64,000 bases of DNA from UBA8437 sp964646205 (GTDB taxonomy: Bacteria; Planctomycetota; Planctomycetia; Planctomycetales; Planctomycetaceae): positions 1 through 64,000 of the forward strand of contig CAZYAZ010000012.1 in assembly GCA_964646205.1 (NCBI GenBank). The letters are read 5' to 3'. Below, one piece after another: positions 16,133 through 24,720 of this stretch (its first letter is position 1; the number at the start of each line of letters is the position of its first letter). The notes below the pieces were generated by a model that searched no databases, was not told the origin of the DNA, and was given only the letters and a program-made list of their open reading frames with translations. A program made the translations under genes and the position numbers.

Positions 16133-18061
16133 TCAGCTCTCGGTCAGTTCCAGGCACGGATCGAGTCCCATCCGGCGGTAGTTGTCGTTGCGTTGTTTCT
16201 CGTGCTTGAGCAGTTCTCGCCGCTGTTTGCGATGCTGTCGCTCGAGCATCTTTTGTGTCTTGCGGAAGAACGTGAGCCAGCTCAACGCCAGCGTGCCCTG
16301 GTCTCCGGTCCGGGCCTGTTCCCGGAGTTGTTCGAGCAATTCGGTCTCGCGACAGCGGAGCAGTTCATCGTCCAGGGAGAGGAAGAACTGGTAGCTGCCG
16401 GGGTCGCCCTGGCGAGCGGATCGACCGACGAGTTGACGATCGATCCGTGCTGAACTGTGCATCTCGGTGGCGATCACATGGAGTCCACCTGCCTGGGTGA
16501 GTTCCTCGGTCAGCTTGATGTCGGTTCCCCGGCCAGCCATGTTGGTGGCGACGGTCACCCGCCGGCTTTGCCCCGCGTCGGCCACCACGTCGGCCTCGTG
16601 TTCGTGTCGCGTGGCGTTGAGAATCTGGTGGCCAATTCCTCGTCTCGTGAGTTTTGCGGCGAGTGCCTCGGAGGCTTCGACCGAGGGCGTTCCGACAAGG
16701 ACCGCACGGTCGTTCTCGACCAGTTCGGCAATCTGCGTGACGACCGCATTCTGCTTTTCTTCGGCGTTGAGATAGATCCGCGGGGAAAGTCCGCTGCGGA
16801 CGCAGGGACGGTGGGTGGGAATCGTGGCCACGTTCATTCCGTAAATCTTCTTCAGTTCGCGACCGGCCTGCATCGCTGTGCCACTCATTCCGGCCAGGTG
16901 TGAGTAGCGACGGAAGAAGCTCTGGATTGTGACCCGGGCGGCCTCACCGGAGGTCGCGGTGATCGGAACCTGCTCCTTGGCTTCGATGGACTGGTGCAGG
17001 CCGTCCTGCCACTTTCGTCCGTCCATGATCCGACCGGTCGATTCGTCGACGATCACGATTTCGTCTTCGACGATGACGTAGTCACGATTCTTCTGGTACG
17101 CCAGGTGAGCTGTCACGGCCTGCTCGATGTGACGGTAGATGCGTTCACTGTCGATCGAGCTGATCAGTGAGGGCTTGCTGGTCAGCACGATGCGGCGGCA
17201 ACCGGTGTCTGTCAGGAAAGCGGTACGGCGATGAGGTTCGTAGACAAAGTCGACATTGGGTTCCAGCCGTGACGCCGTGCGGTAACACCAGCGAAACAGG
17301 CTGACACTGCCGGGGTCGTTGGGTTGGGTCATCCCGATGATCAGGGGTGTGCGTGCCTCATCGATCAGCACGCTGTCGGCTTCATCAATCAATGCGAAAT
17401 GATGACCTCGCTGGGCAGGTGGCTCCGGTGGAGTGGATCCGGGTTCTGTTGCGAGTAGTCCGTGACGGTCGAAGACTCCACGTGCGGTCCCCTTGCGGAG
17501 TTGGTCTCTCAGGAAATCGAAACCCATTTCCTTGGAGGTGCCGTAGGTGACGTCGCACGCGTAGGCCTCCCGTCTCTCGTCGGTCTCCATGGGAGTCTGG
17601 ATACAACCAACAGTCATGCCCAAAGCCTGGTAGATCGGACCCATTTCCTCGGCGTCGCGACCGGCGAGATAGTCATTGACGGTGACGATATGGCAACCCT
17701 TGCCCGTGAGTGCTCTCAGGTAGGCTGGCAGTACCGCGGTGAGGGTTTTGCCCTCGCCGGTCTGCATTTCGGCAATCCCGCCCTCGAACATCGACATGCC
17801 ACCCATCAACTGCACCTTGAACGGTGTCATTCCGGTTGTTCGGCGAGCTGCCTCGCGGGCCAATCCAAAGGCTGCAACGAGCAGTTTTTTTAGAGGCACT
17901 CCGCTCTTGGACTTCCATCCCAACTCACGACTTTGACGTTTGAGTTCCTCGTCGCTGAGGTTCGCCCAATCGTCTGATTGCGAGTCGATCTGGTTGGCCA
18001 CGTGCCGCCAGCGGGCCAGCCGAACGTACGACCACCAGTGAAGGGGGGAGAGAGAGGGCAC
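16133..18061 (-). CDS. secA: Short SecA-family preprotein translocase ATPase
   Basis: 642 aa from GTG 18061. It carries the SecA motor: Walker A EMQTGEGKT (about 98-106), DEAD box region LIDEADSVLIDEARTPL (about 224-240), a preprotein-crosslinking segment (245-335), ATATSGEAAR in variant form, TNMAGRGTDIK (506-516) and SARIDRQLVGRSARQGDPGS (537-556). After NBD2 only the first helical-scaffold segment remains (KTQKMLERQHRKQRRELLKH); the helical wing, the rest of the scaffold and the C-terminal zinc linker are absent. Canonical SecA is usually 800-950 aa. It is therefore likely an accessory, SecA2-like ATPase rather than the housekeeping one. It is convergent with the GAF-HlyD gene (15-nt spacer), which places it in the same export block. 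Confidence 0.85.
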   Translation of the reverse strand: MPSLSPLHWWSYVRLARWRHVANQIDSQSDDWANLSDEELKRQSRELGWKSKSGVPLKKLLVAAFGLAREAARRTTGMTPFKVQLMGGMSMFEGGIAEMQTGEGKTLTAVLPAYLRALTGKGCHIVTVNDYLAGRDAEEMGPIYQALGMTVGCIQTPMETDERREAYACDVTYGTSKEMGFDFLRDQLRKGTARGVFDRHGLLATEPGSTPPEPPAQRGHHFALIDEADSVLIDEARTPLIIGMTQPNDPGSVSLFRWCYRTASRLEPNVDFVYEPHRRTAFLTDTGCRRIVLTSKPSLISSIDSERIYRHIEQAVTAHLAYQKNRDYVIVEDEIVIVDESTGRIMDGRKWQDGLHQSIEAKEQVPITATSGEAARVTIQSFFRRYSHLAGMSGTAMQAGRELKKIYGMNVATIPTHRPCVRSGLSPRIYLNAEEKQNAVVTQIAELVENDRAVLVGTPSVEASEALAAKLTRRGIGHQILNATRHEHEADVVADAGQSRRVTVATNMAGRGTDIKLTEELTQAGGLHVIATEMHSSARIDRQLVGRSARQGDPGSYQFFLSLDDELLRCRETELLEQLREQARTGDQGTLALSWLTFFRKTQKMLERQHRKQRRELLKHEKQRNDNYRRMGLDPCLELTES

Positions 18062-18314
18062 GAGGATGGCCGAATCGAATGGGTTGGGAATAAACGAGTT
18101 GCAGTATTTTATGTCGTGTTGACGAACTGGCCAAGATGGATGGAGTGGCCTGTCGGGTGGTCTGCAAAATCTTGGAAACCGCCGTTGATTCAGGTATTGA
18201 TTCTAGCCTGTACAGGGATTACGGTTGGCACACTCAGTTTTGGGTGGAGAACACAAGCCATCCACCGGCTCGGAATCAGTCCGTGCTGGAACCAACACAG
18301 TGAGGGAGAGAAAA

Positions 18315-18725
18315 GTGGCCAAAAAGAAGACCGACGCCGACGCTCCAGCCGACGAGGTAGTCGAAGAGCAGACCGCGGAAGCTGAAGCTGAAGCGGAAAC
18401 GGCCCCGGCTGAGGCTGCCGAAGCCGAGGCACAGCCCGGTCAGATCCAGCAGCGGATCACCGTGGACGATGCTGGTGTCACGGCTGCTTATTCGAACTTC
18501 TGTCGAGTTTCCAGTACTCCCGAAGAACTGATTCTCGACCTGGGACTCAACCCCACGCCGTTTGCCAACGGTGACATCACCGTGCCGGTGACCCAGCGGA
18601 TCATCATGAACCACATCACGGCCAAGCGGATGCTCGGGTTGCTCTCGGCAACACTTCAGCGTCACGAGCAGGCTTTTGGTGTGGTCGAGACCGATGTTCG
18701 GCGGCGTGTACGGCCCCAGGGGTAA
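18315..18725 (+). CDS. DUF3467-like small protein
   Basis: 136 aa from GTG 18315, which has GAGGGAGAG four bases upstream. An in-frame extension to 18225 lacks that signal. The N-terminus is a charged, low-complexity tail (KKKTDADAPADE, then Glu/Ala repeats to about residue 38). The folded part, about 45-136, reads QQRITVDDAGVTAAYSNFCR, ELILDLGLNPTPFANGDITV and RIIMNHITAKRMLGLLSATL, the pattern of DUF3467 family proteins. Family function is unknown. It is followed 45 bp later by a second gene of the same fold, so the two probably form an operon. Confidence 0.72.
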   Translation: MAKKKTDADAPADEVVEEQTAEAEAEAETAPAEAAEAEAQPGQIQQRITVDDAGVTAAYSNFCRVSSTPEELILDLGLNPTPFANGDITVPVTQRIIMNHITAKRMLGLLSATLQRHEQAFGVVETDVRRRVRPQG

Positions 18726-18770
18726 TATTCCACCGGGCGTTGACTCCTGAAACGGGAGAGCGGGGTGGCG

Positions 18771-19418
18771 ATGAGCGACGAGTCGGTCCCGGATGCTGAG
18801 GGCGCTGATTCTGGTGAGCGGGATGAAGGTCCCCAGAGCCAGGAGGTTCAGCACCAGCAACTCAGCGCCCGGGTTCCCGATCATGTCGCGCAGGGTGTGT
18901 TCAGCACCGGTGCCGTGGTTTTGAATGGCCCGCACGAGTTCATCCTGGATTTCCTGCTGAGGATGACCCGTCCACACCGCGTGGCAGCTCGGATCGTGTT
19001 GCCACCGCCGGTGGTGCCGCGAATGATCGCTGCGGTGCGAGAGAACCTGGGAAACTACGAGACACGTTTTGGCCCGGTCCCGCCGGCACCGCAGCCGCTG
19101 GACCAGATGACTCCTCCGACCCAGCCCACTCCCCAGGAACTTTATGACGACCTGCGGCTGGACGAGGAGACGATCAGCGGGACATATGCCAACGCGGTGA
19201 TGGTGGGGCACACCGGAACCGAGTTCTCATTGGATTTCATCACGACCTTCTTCCCGCGGTCATCGGTCGCCGCCCGTGTCTATCTCGCGGCGCCCAATGT
19301 TCCCCGGTTCCTCGAATCGATTTCCCATTCCTGGGACCAGTACCAGCGCAAGATCGAGGACGCCAGGCGGCAGCAGGAGACTGGCGGGGATGACCCGGAG
19401 ATGTTGCCGGGCAACTAG
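18771..19418 (+). CDS. Tandem DUF3467-like protein
   Basis: 215 aa from ATG 18771; GTG 18765 is an alternative start, and both follow GGGAGAG at 18754-18760. Two copies of the DUF3467-like unit are visible. The first is at about 40-95 (GVFSTGAVVLNGPHEFILDF, VAARIVLPPPVVPRMIAAVR). The second is at about 130-195 (TISGTYANAVMVGHTGTEFS, VAARVYLAAPNVPRFLESIS). A Pro-rich linker joins them. No signal peptide or membrane segment is present, so it is cytoplasmic. The function is unknown; pairing with the single-domain gene upstream suggests a hetero-oligomer. Confidence 0.72.
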   Translation: MSDESVPDAEGADSGERDEGPQSQEVQHQQLSARVPDHVAQGVFSTGAVVLNGPHEFILDFLLRMTRPHRVAARIVLPPPVVPRMIAAVRENLGNYETRFGPVPPAPQPLDQMTPPTQPTPQELYDDLRLDEETISGTYANAVMVGHTGTEFSLDFITTFFPRSSVAARVYLAAPNVPRFLESISHSWDQYQRKIEDARRQQETGGDDPEMLPGN

Positions 19419-19431
19419 TGACACCGGGTCG

Positions 19432-22400
19432 CTAGACGCGGTCGATCCAGCCGGCGTAGAAGGCGAACAGTTCGTCGACCTCGCCGGATTCATCGAAGAC
19501 GTCGTTCCCGTCGTTCCCGGCGAGCGTGTCGATTCCACCGGCACCGGAAAGCGAGTCGTCGCCGTCACCGGCCAGCAACACGTCGGCGTCGTCACCACCG
19601 TCGAGCGTGTCGTTGCCGACGCCGGAGACGAGCGTGTCGGTTCCGGCGCCACCCTCCAGCAGGTCGGCTCCCTCCAGACCACTGATTCCGTCGTTGCCGG
19701 CCCCACCCTGGATGGTGTCGCGACCGCCTGCTCCGTTGAGCGTGTCGTCACCGTTGGCCCCGATGATCGAGTCGTTGCCGGCGCCGGCCCGAATCGAGTC
19801 GTTGCCTTCGCCTCCGTCTATTGTGTCGTGGCCGCTGCCGGCCCGAACGTCGTCATCCCCATCGCCCGCCGTGATGCTGTCGTTGCCGGTGTTGCCGAAG
19901 ATCAGGTCGTCCTCGGCCCCGCCGATCATCGTGTCGTCACCACCGCTTCCACGGAGCGTGACCGGACCGGTGAATCCGCTGGCATCAAGCAGGTTGTCGG
20001 AGGCGCCCCCGACCAGCTTTGCACTGTCGATCCCCGTCAGTGAATCGGTGTCGGGTCCGACGAGTTGGGAATCGGTCAGCGTGAGGTTGGTGTCGAGTAC
20101 TTCCTGGAGCGTGGTGGTTCCGGCACTGCCGTTGAGAGTGTCGGCGCCGTCACCGCCGGTGAGCGTGGTGTTGCCGGAGAAACCGGCGGCGTCGATCGTG
20201 TTGGCACCGGCTCCCCCGGTGAGCCGGGCACGTTCGATGTCTGCCAACTGATGGCTTTCCGGTCCGATGGTCAATTGTGAATCACCGAGGGTGATGTCCA
20301 CATCACCCGCGGCCGAGACATGGTCGGTCCCATCGCCACCACTGAGCAGATCACTGCCGCCACTGCCGACCAGGGTGTCACCGCTGTATCCCTGGGCTCT
20401 CAGGCGGTCATTGCCTCCACCGCCGTCGAGGTGATCCCGGCCCGATCCACCGAGCAATGCGTCGTCGCCCGCGCCTCCCTGGATCACATCGTCGCCCGAC
20501 TGGCCGTTGAGCACGTCGTCGGCCGTTCCGCCGGTCAACGAGTCGTTGCCGGGTCCCCCGGACAGGGTGATCGGATCGGTCATGCCAGTGCCGTCGAGCG
20601 TGTCGTTGCCTGATTCTCCACCGATGGTCAGAGACGAAGTGACGGTTGGATCCAGATCCAGGGCGGTGACGTGGTCGTTGCCGGCGCCGGTGCGGATGGT
20701 GATCTGGCCTCCAGGTGCCAGCTCGAAATCGACCGATTCACTAGTTCCCACACTGGAAATCGTGGACATCCCGTTGGTGTTGTCGCCGTCGTCACCAAGG
20801 GTGATCTCGTCGTCGGAGTCACCGAATTCGAAGACCCGGTCGATGGTCAGGAGGTTGTCGGTGATCGGTTCCAGCCCCGAGTAGGCGATCGGGGCGTTTG
20901 TTTCGATGGTGACCGTTCCCGATGAGGCATCCGCGAAGACGTGGGTGACGGAGTCGAAGCTGCCGCCCGAGAGTGTCATCGCATCCCCGTCGGTGGTTTG
21001 CTGGGATCCACCCGAGATCACCACTCCACCGGGAAGGGCCGGAGGTCCCTGGCTGCAGTCGATCTCGAACAGGTCGTCGTCACTTGACCCGGCCAGGTCG
21101 ACGGCGTGCAACAGCGAGGCGTCGACGGTTCGGACGACCTCGCCATTGATCGAGACGTTGTAGTCACTGCCGGATCGGGACAGCAAAAACGTGTCAGCGG
21201 TTCCGTCACCGGCCTGAGTCCCACTGGAATGGTCATTGGCATCGACGGTGAGGACGCCCAGGGTGATAGAAACGAGCTGCGAATCGATGGTGGAATCATT
21301 TCCGCTGGTTCCCGTCTTGCGGACACCAACTCGTACTTGATGTTCACCCACGAGGTCACCCGAGGCCGTGATTGTCATCTCGCCGGTTGTTGAATTCACG
21401 GAGTAATCGAGTCCACTGGGGACCGAGGGCATCTGCAGTGAACTAAGAATGACGTCGAGGTCCGCTTCGCCGAGAAACTCGAAATCAGTGGTCCCGTCAG
21501 CATCCTGGGCCGTCAGCTGTACAGAAGTGACCGAATTGGCTTCCATACGAACCGGCGCGATGTCGTTCAGAAACGGATTGGCGTCAGCGTAACCGCTCGT
21601 GTCTGCTCCCACGGTCACGTCAAAACTGCGAGAAGCCTCGTTGCCCGAGCCATCGCTGACGGTGACGGTGATCGTCGCCGTGCCGCTGGTTCCCTCGGCG
21701 GCCGAGAGCACCAACACGCCGTTCTCCAGGTCGTCAAAGACCTCGACATGGTGCATCACGACATCGGCGTTGGGGCGGTCCTGGAGGCCAGTCGCCACCT
21801 CGCTGATCGCCTCACGAACGTCCTCACCCTCGGTCAGCAGTCCGAAAATCGAGTGATTGAAGTCCAGGTGTCGGGTGGCGCCCTCGGTGATGAAGAACTG
21901 GCTGTCGTTGGTATCGTCGGTTGACTTGGCCATCGAGAGCAGGCCGCCGCGGTTGTGTTGCAGGTCCACGTGGTACTGGTCGTCAAAATCGCCCAGTGTC
22001 GAACCACCGCTGCCGGTGCCGGTGGGATCGCCACCCTGGATCATGAAATTGTCGATGACCCGGTGGAAAATCAGATCGTCGTAGAACCCGCTCTCGGCCA
22101 GTTCGATGATCCGTGCGGTGGGTCGCGGAGCGCGCGATTCGAACAACTCGAACGTCATGACGCCGAAGTCGTCGACCTGGATTCTCAGGCTGCGATTTCC
22201 CGTGAGTACCTCGGCCGTGACCAGTGGATCGGAACTCTCGACTGTAAACGTCAACTGGCCACCGGCGGGATCCAGCCCGTTGAGCGGGATGTGCAGGGGC
22301 GAGCCTGCTGCCACGGCCTGGTTGTCAATCGCGGCGAGTTCAACGCTTGGTTCGGACGCTGGCGATGCGGAGTCGATCAACAACTGCTTCAACGCGTCGT

Positions 22401-22959
22401 AGTTGTCGGAATTGGCCAGGTCGTTGTTGGTCAGGTTGTAGACGGCGACCTGTTCATTGGCTCCATCTGTGATGATCACGTCGCGGAACTGGACGTCCCA
22501 GGATTCCCACGTGTCGGATGCGTTGTCGCCGTTGTCATCGATGTCCTGTAACCAGGGGAGGTCGGTCCCGTCTGTCACCAGGGTGTTGCCCGAGTCATGA
22601 CCAAATTCGTTGACACCCAGGATGTTGATGTTCAGCGAGGGATTCTCGGTGTCGAGTTCCTGCTGCATCTGGTCGAGGAAGCCAAACTGGCTTCGACAGT
22701 ATGCTCAGGTGGCGTGGCCGAAATACCACGCCGAGACCTCCTCGAGGTAGTCCCTGGGTGAAACGTCCTGGCCCGATGTGCTGGAGGTGTCGTTGACATC
22801 AGTGAGATGGAAATCAGGTTGAGCGTCGACGCCAACACCGTCGAGCATCAATCGCTCTTCGAGAACTTCTGCCGCTACCGCTGACTGGACCGACGTCGTC
22901 ATGCGGTGGGGATTGACTATTGCGTTTCGGATTCGACGTAACCAACCGCGTCTACTCAT
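19432..22959 (-). CDS. Candidate selenoprotein: thioredoxin-like UxxC + cyclophilin + RTX repeats
   Basis: 1175 aa if the single in-frame UGA (22705-22707) is read as selenocysteine, U85. ATG 22959 is chosen because AGAGGA lies 9 nt upstream. Residues 1-45 contain the planctomycete surface-protein motif VLEERLMLDG. Residues about 73-198 are thioredoxin-like: AWYFGHAT, then U85-A-Y-C88 in the CxxC position, then RSQFGFLDQMQQEL and FRDVIITDGANEQVAVYNLT. A cyclophilin-type peptidyl-prolyl isomerase follows at about 261-408 (FGVMTFELFESRAPRPTA, FHRVIDNFMIQGGDP). Then come Ig/cadherin-like segments, and from about 780 to the end RTX calcium-binding nonapeptides (GGxGxDxLxGG type). RTX proteins are usually type I secretion substrates. 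A hairpin with SECIS geometry follows the UGA. The alternative is a nonsense mutation or sequencing error. Confidence 0.75.
22678..22707 (-). promoter_or_regulatory. Predicted bacterial SECIS element (RTX/cyclophilin protein)
   Basis: On the minus strand, TGA (22707-22705) is followed by 10 nt and then a perfect 7-bp hairpin: GAAGCCA (22694-22688), loop GTT (22687-22685), TGGCTTC (22684-22678). The loop begins 17 nt after the UGA, has G in its first position, and the stem can be extended by GTC/GAC with a bulge. Bacterial SECIS elements lie immediately 3' of the UGA, typically with the apical loop 16-37 nt away and a G among the first loop bases. It is entirely coding, as expected for bacteria. 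Confidence 0.65.
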
Positions 22960-23140
22960 TGTCAAAAATCCTCTGCTCAAACCGTCTCATGGGACCCCGG
23001 CGTGGGTCCGCACCAGCGTGTATCTAGATATTCGGAATCCCGAAGGGTTGGACCTGATCCAGAATTCGTGGATCACACTCCCTTACCCGCCAACTGACGC
23101 GAGATGTGCGTTGGATTCCGCAGGGAAATCGCAAACACTA

Positions 23141-23182
23141 CGCCACTTACCCATTTTACCAAGAAATGGTTGGAAAGCGGCG
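23141..23182 (-). terminator. Possible transcription terminator after sorbosone-dehydrogenase-like gene
   Basis: Immediately after the minus-strand stop at 23186 the RNA can form a long imperfect hairpin. Outer arms are CGCCGCTT and AAGTGGCG (8 bp with one G-T), and inner arms are ACCATTT and AAATGGGT. There is no clear T-tract after it, so it may act as a 3' stabilising hairpin rather than an intrinsic terminator. Confidence 0.35.
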
Positions 23183-23185
23183 TTT

Positions 23186-24670
23186 CTATTTCGCCAGGTA
23201 GTTCAGCGTGTAGTAAGCCTGCTGGTGCAAGAGCGGCTTTTTTGTAGCGGAGCGAACGCCGGGGAGATGCAGTTCGTGGATGTGACCGACCTGCAATCCG
23301 TCGACGACCAAATCGACGTGTTTCCGGTCGGATGACACGCGCGCCTCCTTGATGGTCGGCTTGGTGTGGTCGACCTCCGGGCTCCCGTAGGAGGCCTGGT
23401 AAATGTAGGTGTAGGTCTGGAGTTGATAGGACTCGATGTTGGCGGCTGTGGCGGCGTCGATTGGCTCGGTGAATGCCAGCCGGAATCCGTCCGGTCGCAG
23501 TCTCATCGTCAGCACCTCGAATGGCTTCTTGCCGGTCCAGTCGAGTCGTTGCAGCGAGAAGGGCTTGTTTCCTCGCGAGCCCCATCCTCGATTGGTTCCA
23601 CTGACGAACATTGACCCGCTCTTGCTCATCAACAGTCCCAGCGATCCCGACCCGAATCCGGCCCGGAAGGGAATGCAGGCTCCCTGGTAGCGTCCCTGGA
23701 CTTTCTCGAGGTCGACGCGCATCACGGTGCTGTGTGTCTGGTCGCCGACAAACATCTGGTCCTGGAAGTCACCGAACTTGCCGTTGGTCGTGTCGCAAGC
23801 GATGCCGCTGGCCGACTGGCCCATTTTCTTGTACGGGAAGTAGATGGCCGGCGGCAGCAATTCGGGAATCCGCTTGGCCTCGACCATCATCCGGCTACCG
23901 CTCTTGGGGTCGGCCGGACGCTTGCCCAGCGCGTCGGTGAGTTCGTACCAGCGGTTGCCGCCGGGGTGGCCGACGAATTTCCCCGGTTCGAGGTGCTGGA
24001 GTTTTGACGTTCCGTTCCAGGGGCCCTGGTTGTCGGTGTAGAACATGTCGCCCACGTGGTTCATGCCAATCCCGCCGGGAGATCTCAACCCACTGCAGGT
24101 TGGCACGCTGGTTCCGTCGGGCTTGATCCGCAGGCACCACCCCCGGTACTCGGTGTTGCTGTTGAACGAACCGGTCAGGCACAGCACGACCCACATGTCG
24201 CCCCGGGCATCGAACTTTGATCCAAACGCATACTCGTGGTAGTCCCCGGTGATGCCCCAGTCGGAGTTCACCGTTTCGAAGATGTCGGCCCGTCCATCAC
24301 TGTCGGTGTCCTTCATCCGGGTCACTTCACACCGTTGCGTCGCGTAGAGCCATCCGTCTTTCCACGACAGGCCCAGCACCTCGTGCAGCCCCTGCGCGTA
24401 CCGGGTGAATTTCATCGACGCGGGTTCTGAGAACGGGTTGTCGACCAGGTAGATGTCACCCCGTCGACTCGATGCGGCCAGTTGCCCGGTGGGGAGAAGT
24501 TCCAGCCCTCCGGCTTCCAGCACCACTCCCTTGGGAATCGGTAGCGTGGTGATCTGGTAGAAGTCGTTTTCTGTCGCCGGTTTTTCCTGGGCGGCAACCG
24601 ACGCGGTGACGACCAGGCCGGACAGGACTACCAGGAGGCTGTGACGTGCGAGTGACATGCGGTGGCTCAT
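23186..24670 (-). CDS. Sorbosone/glucose dehydrogenase-like secreted beta-propeller
   Basis: 494 aa from ATG 24670 (in-frame ATG 24658 is also possible). A Sec signal (SLLVVLSGLVVTASVAAQ) is followed by a propeller of the glucose/sorbosone dehydrogenase superfamily: VVLEAGGLELLPTGQLAASS, GDIYLVDNP, DTDSDGRADIFETV, SPGGIGMNHVGDMFYTDNQG, and FVGDQTHSTVMRVDLEKVQG. The C-terminal part (about 400-494) adds a beta-rich domain (RLRPDGFRLAFTEPIDAATA, KHVDLVVDGLQVGHIHELHL). Planctomycete genomes carry many such proteins next to c-type cytochromes. Here the upstream gene, 50 bp away on the same strand, is a multihaem cytochrome that could accept electrons. Substrate and PQQ dependence are unproved. Confidence 0.8.
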   Translation of the reverse strand: MSHRMSLARHSLLVVLSGLVVTASVAAQEKPATENDFYQITTLPIPKGVVLEAGGLELLPTGQLAASSRRGDIYLVDNPFSEPASMKFTRYAQGLHEVLGLSWKDGWLYATQRCEVTRMKDTDSDGRADIFETVNSDWGITGDYHEYAFGSKFDARGDMWVVLCLTGSFNSNTEYRGWCLRIKPDGTSVPTCSGLRSPGGIGMNHVGDMFYTDNQGPWNGTSKLQHLEPGKFVGHPGGNRWYELTDALGKRPADPKSGSRMMVEAKRIPELLPPAIYFPYKKMGQSASGIACDTTNGKFGDFQDQMFVGDQTHSTVMRVDLEKVQGRYQGACIPFRAGFGSGSLGLLMSKSGSMFVSGTNRGWGSRGNKPFSLQRLDWTGKKPFEVLTMRLRPDGFRLAFTEPIDAATAANIESYQLQTYTYIYQASYGSPEVDHTKPTIKEARVSSDRKHVDLVVDGLQVGHIHELHLPGVRSATKKPLLHQQAYYTLNYLAK

Positions 24671-24720
24671 GATCTTGAGATGGGTTTTCGAGAGACCCGG
24701 CTGTCCGGGTTCCTGGGACG

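Noticed and set aside
19432..20640. Tandem repeats resembling a CRISPR or minisatellite array.
   Set aside because: The repeated 27-bp-like units encode RTX nonapeptides (GGxGxDxLx) and are degenerate at the DNA level.
19432..22668. RTX protein starting at the internal ATG 22668.
   Set aside because: This start cuts off the thioredoxin-like site. The same frame continues upstream through one TGA to ATG 22959, which has an AGAGGA signal.
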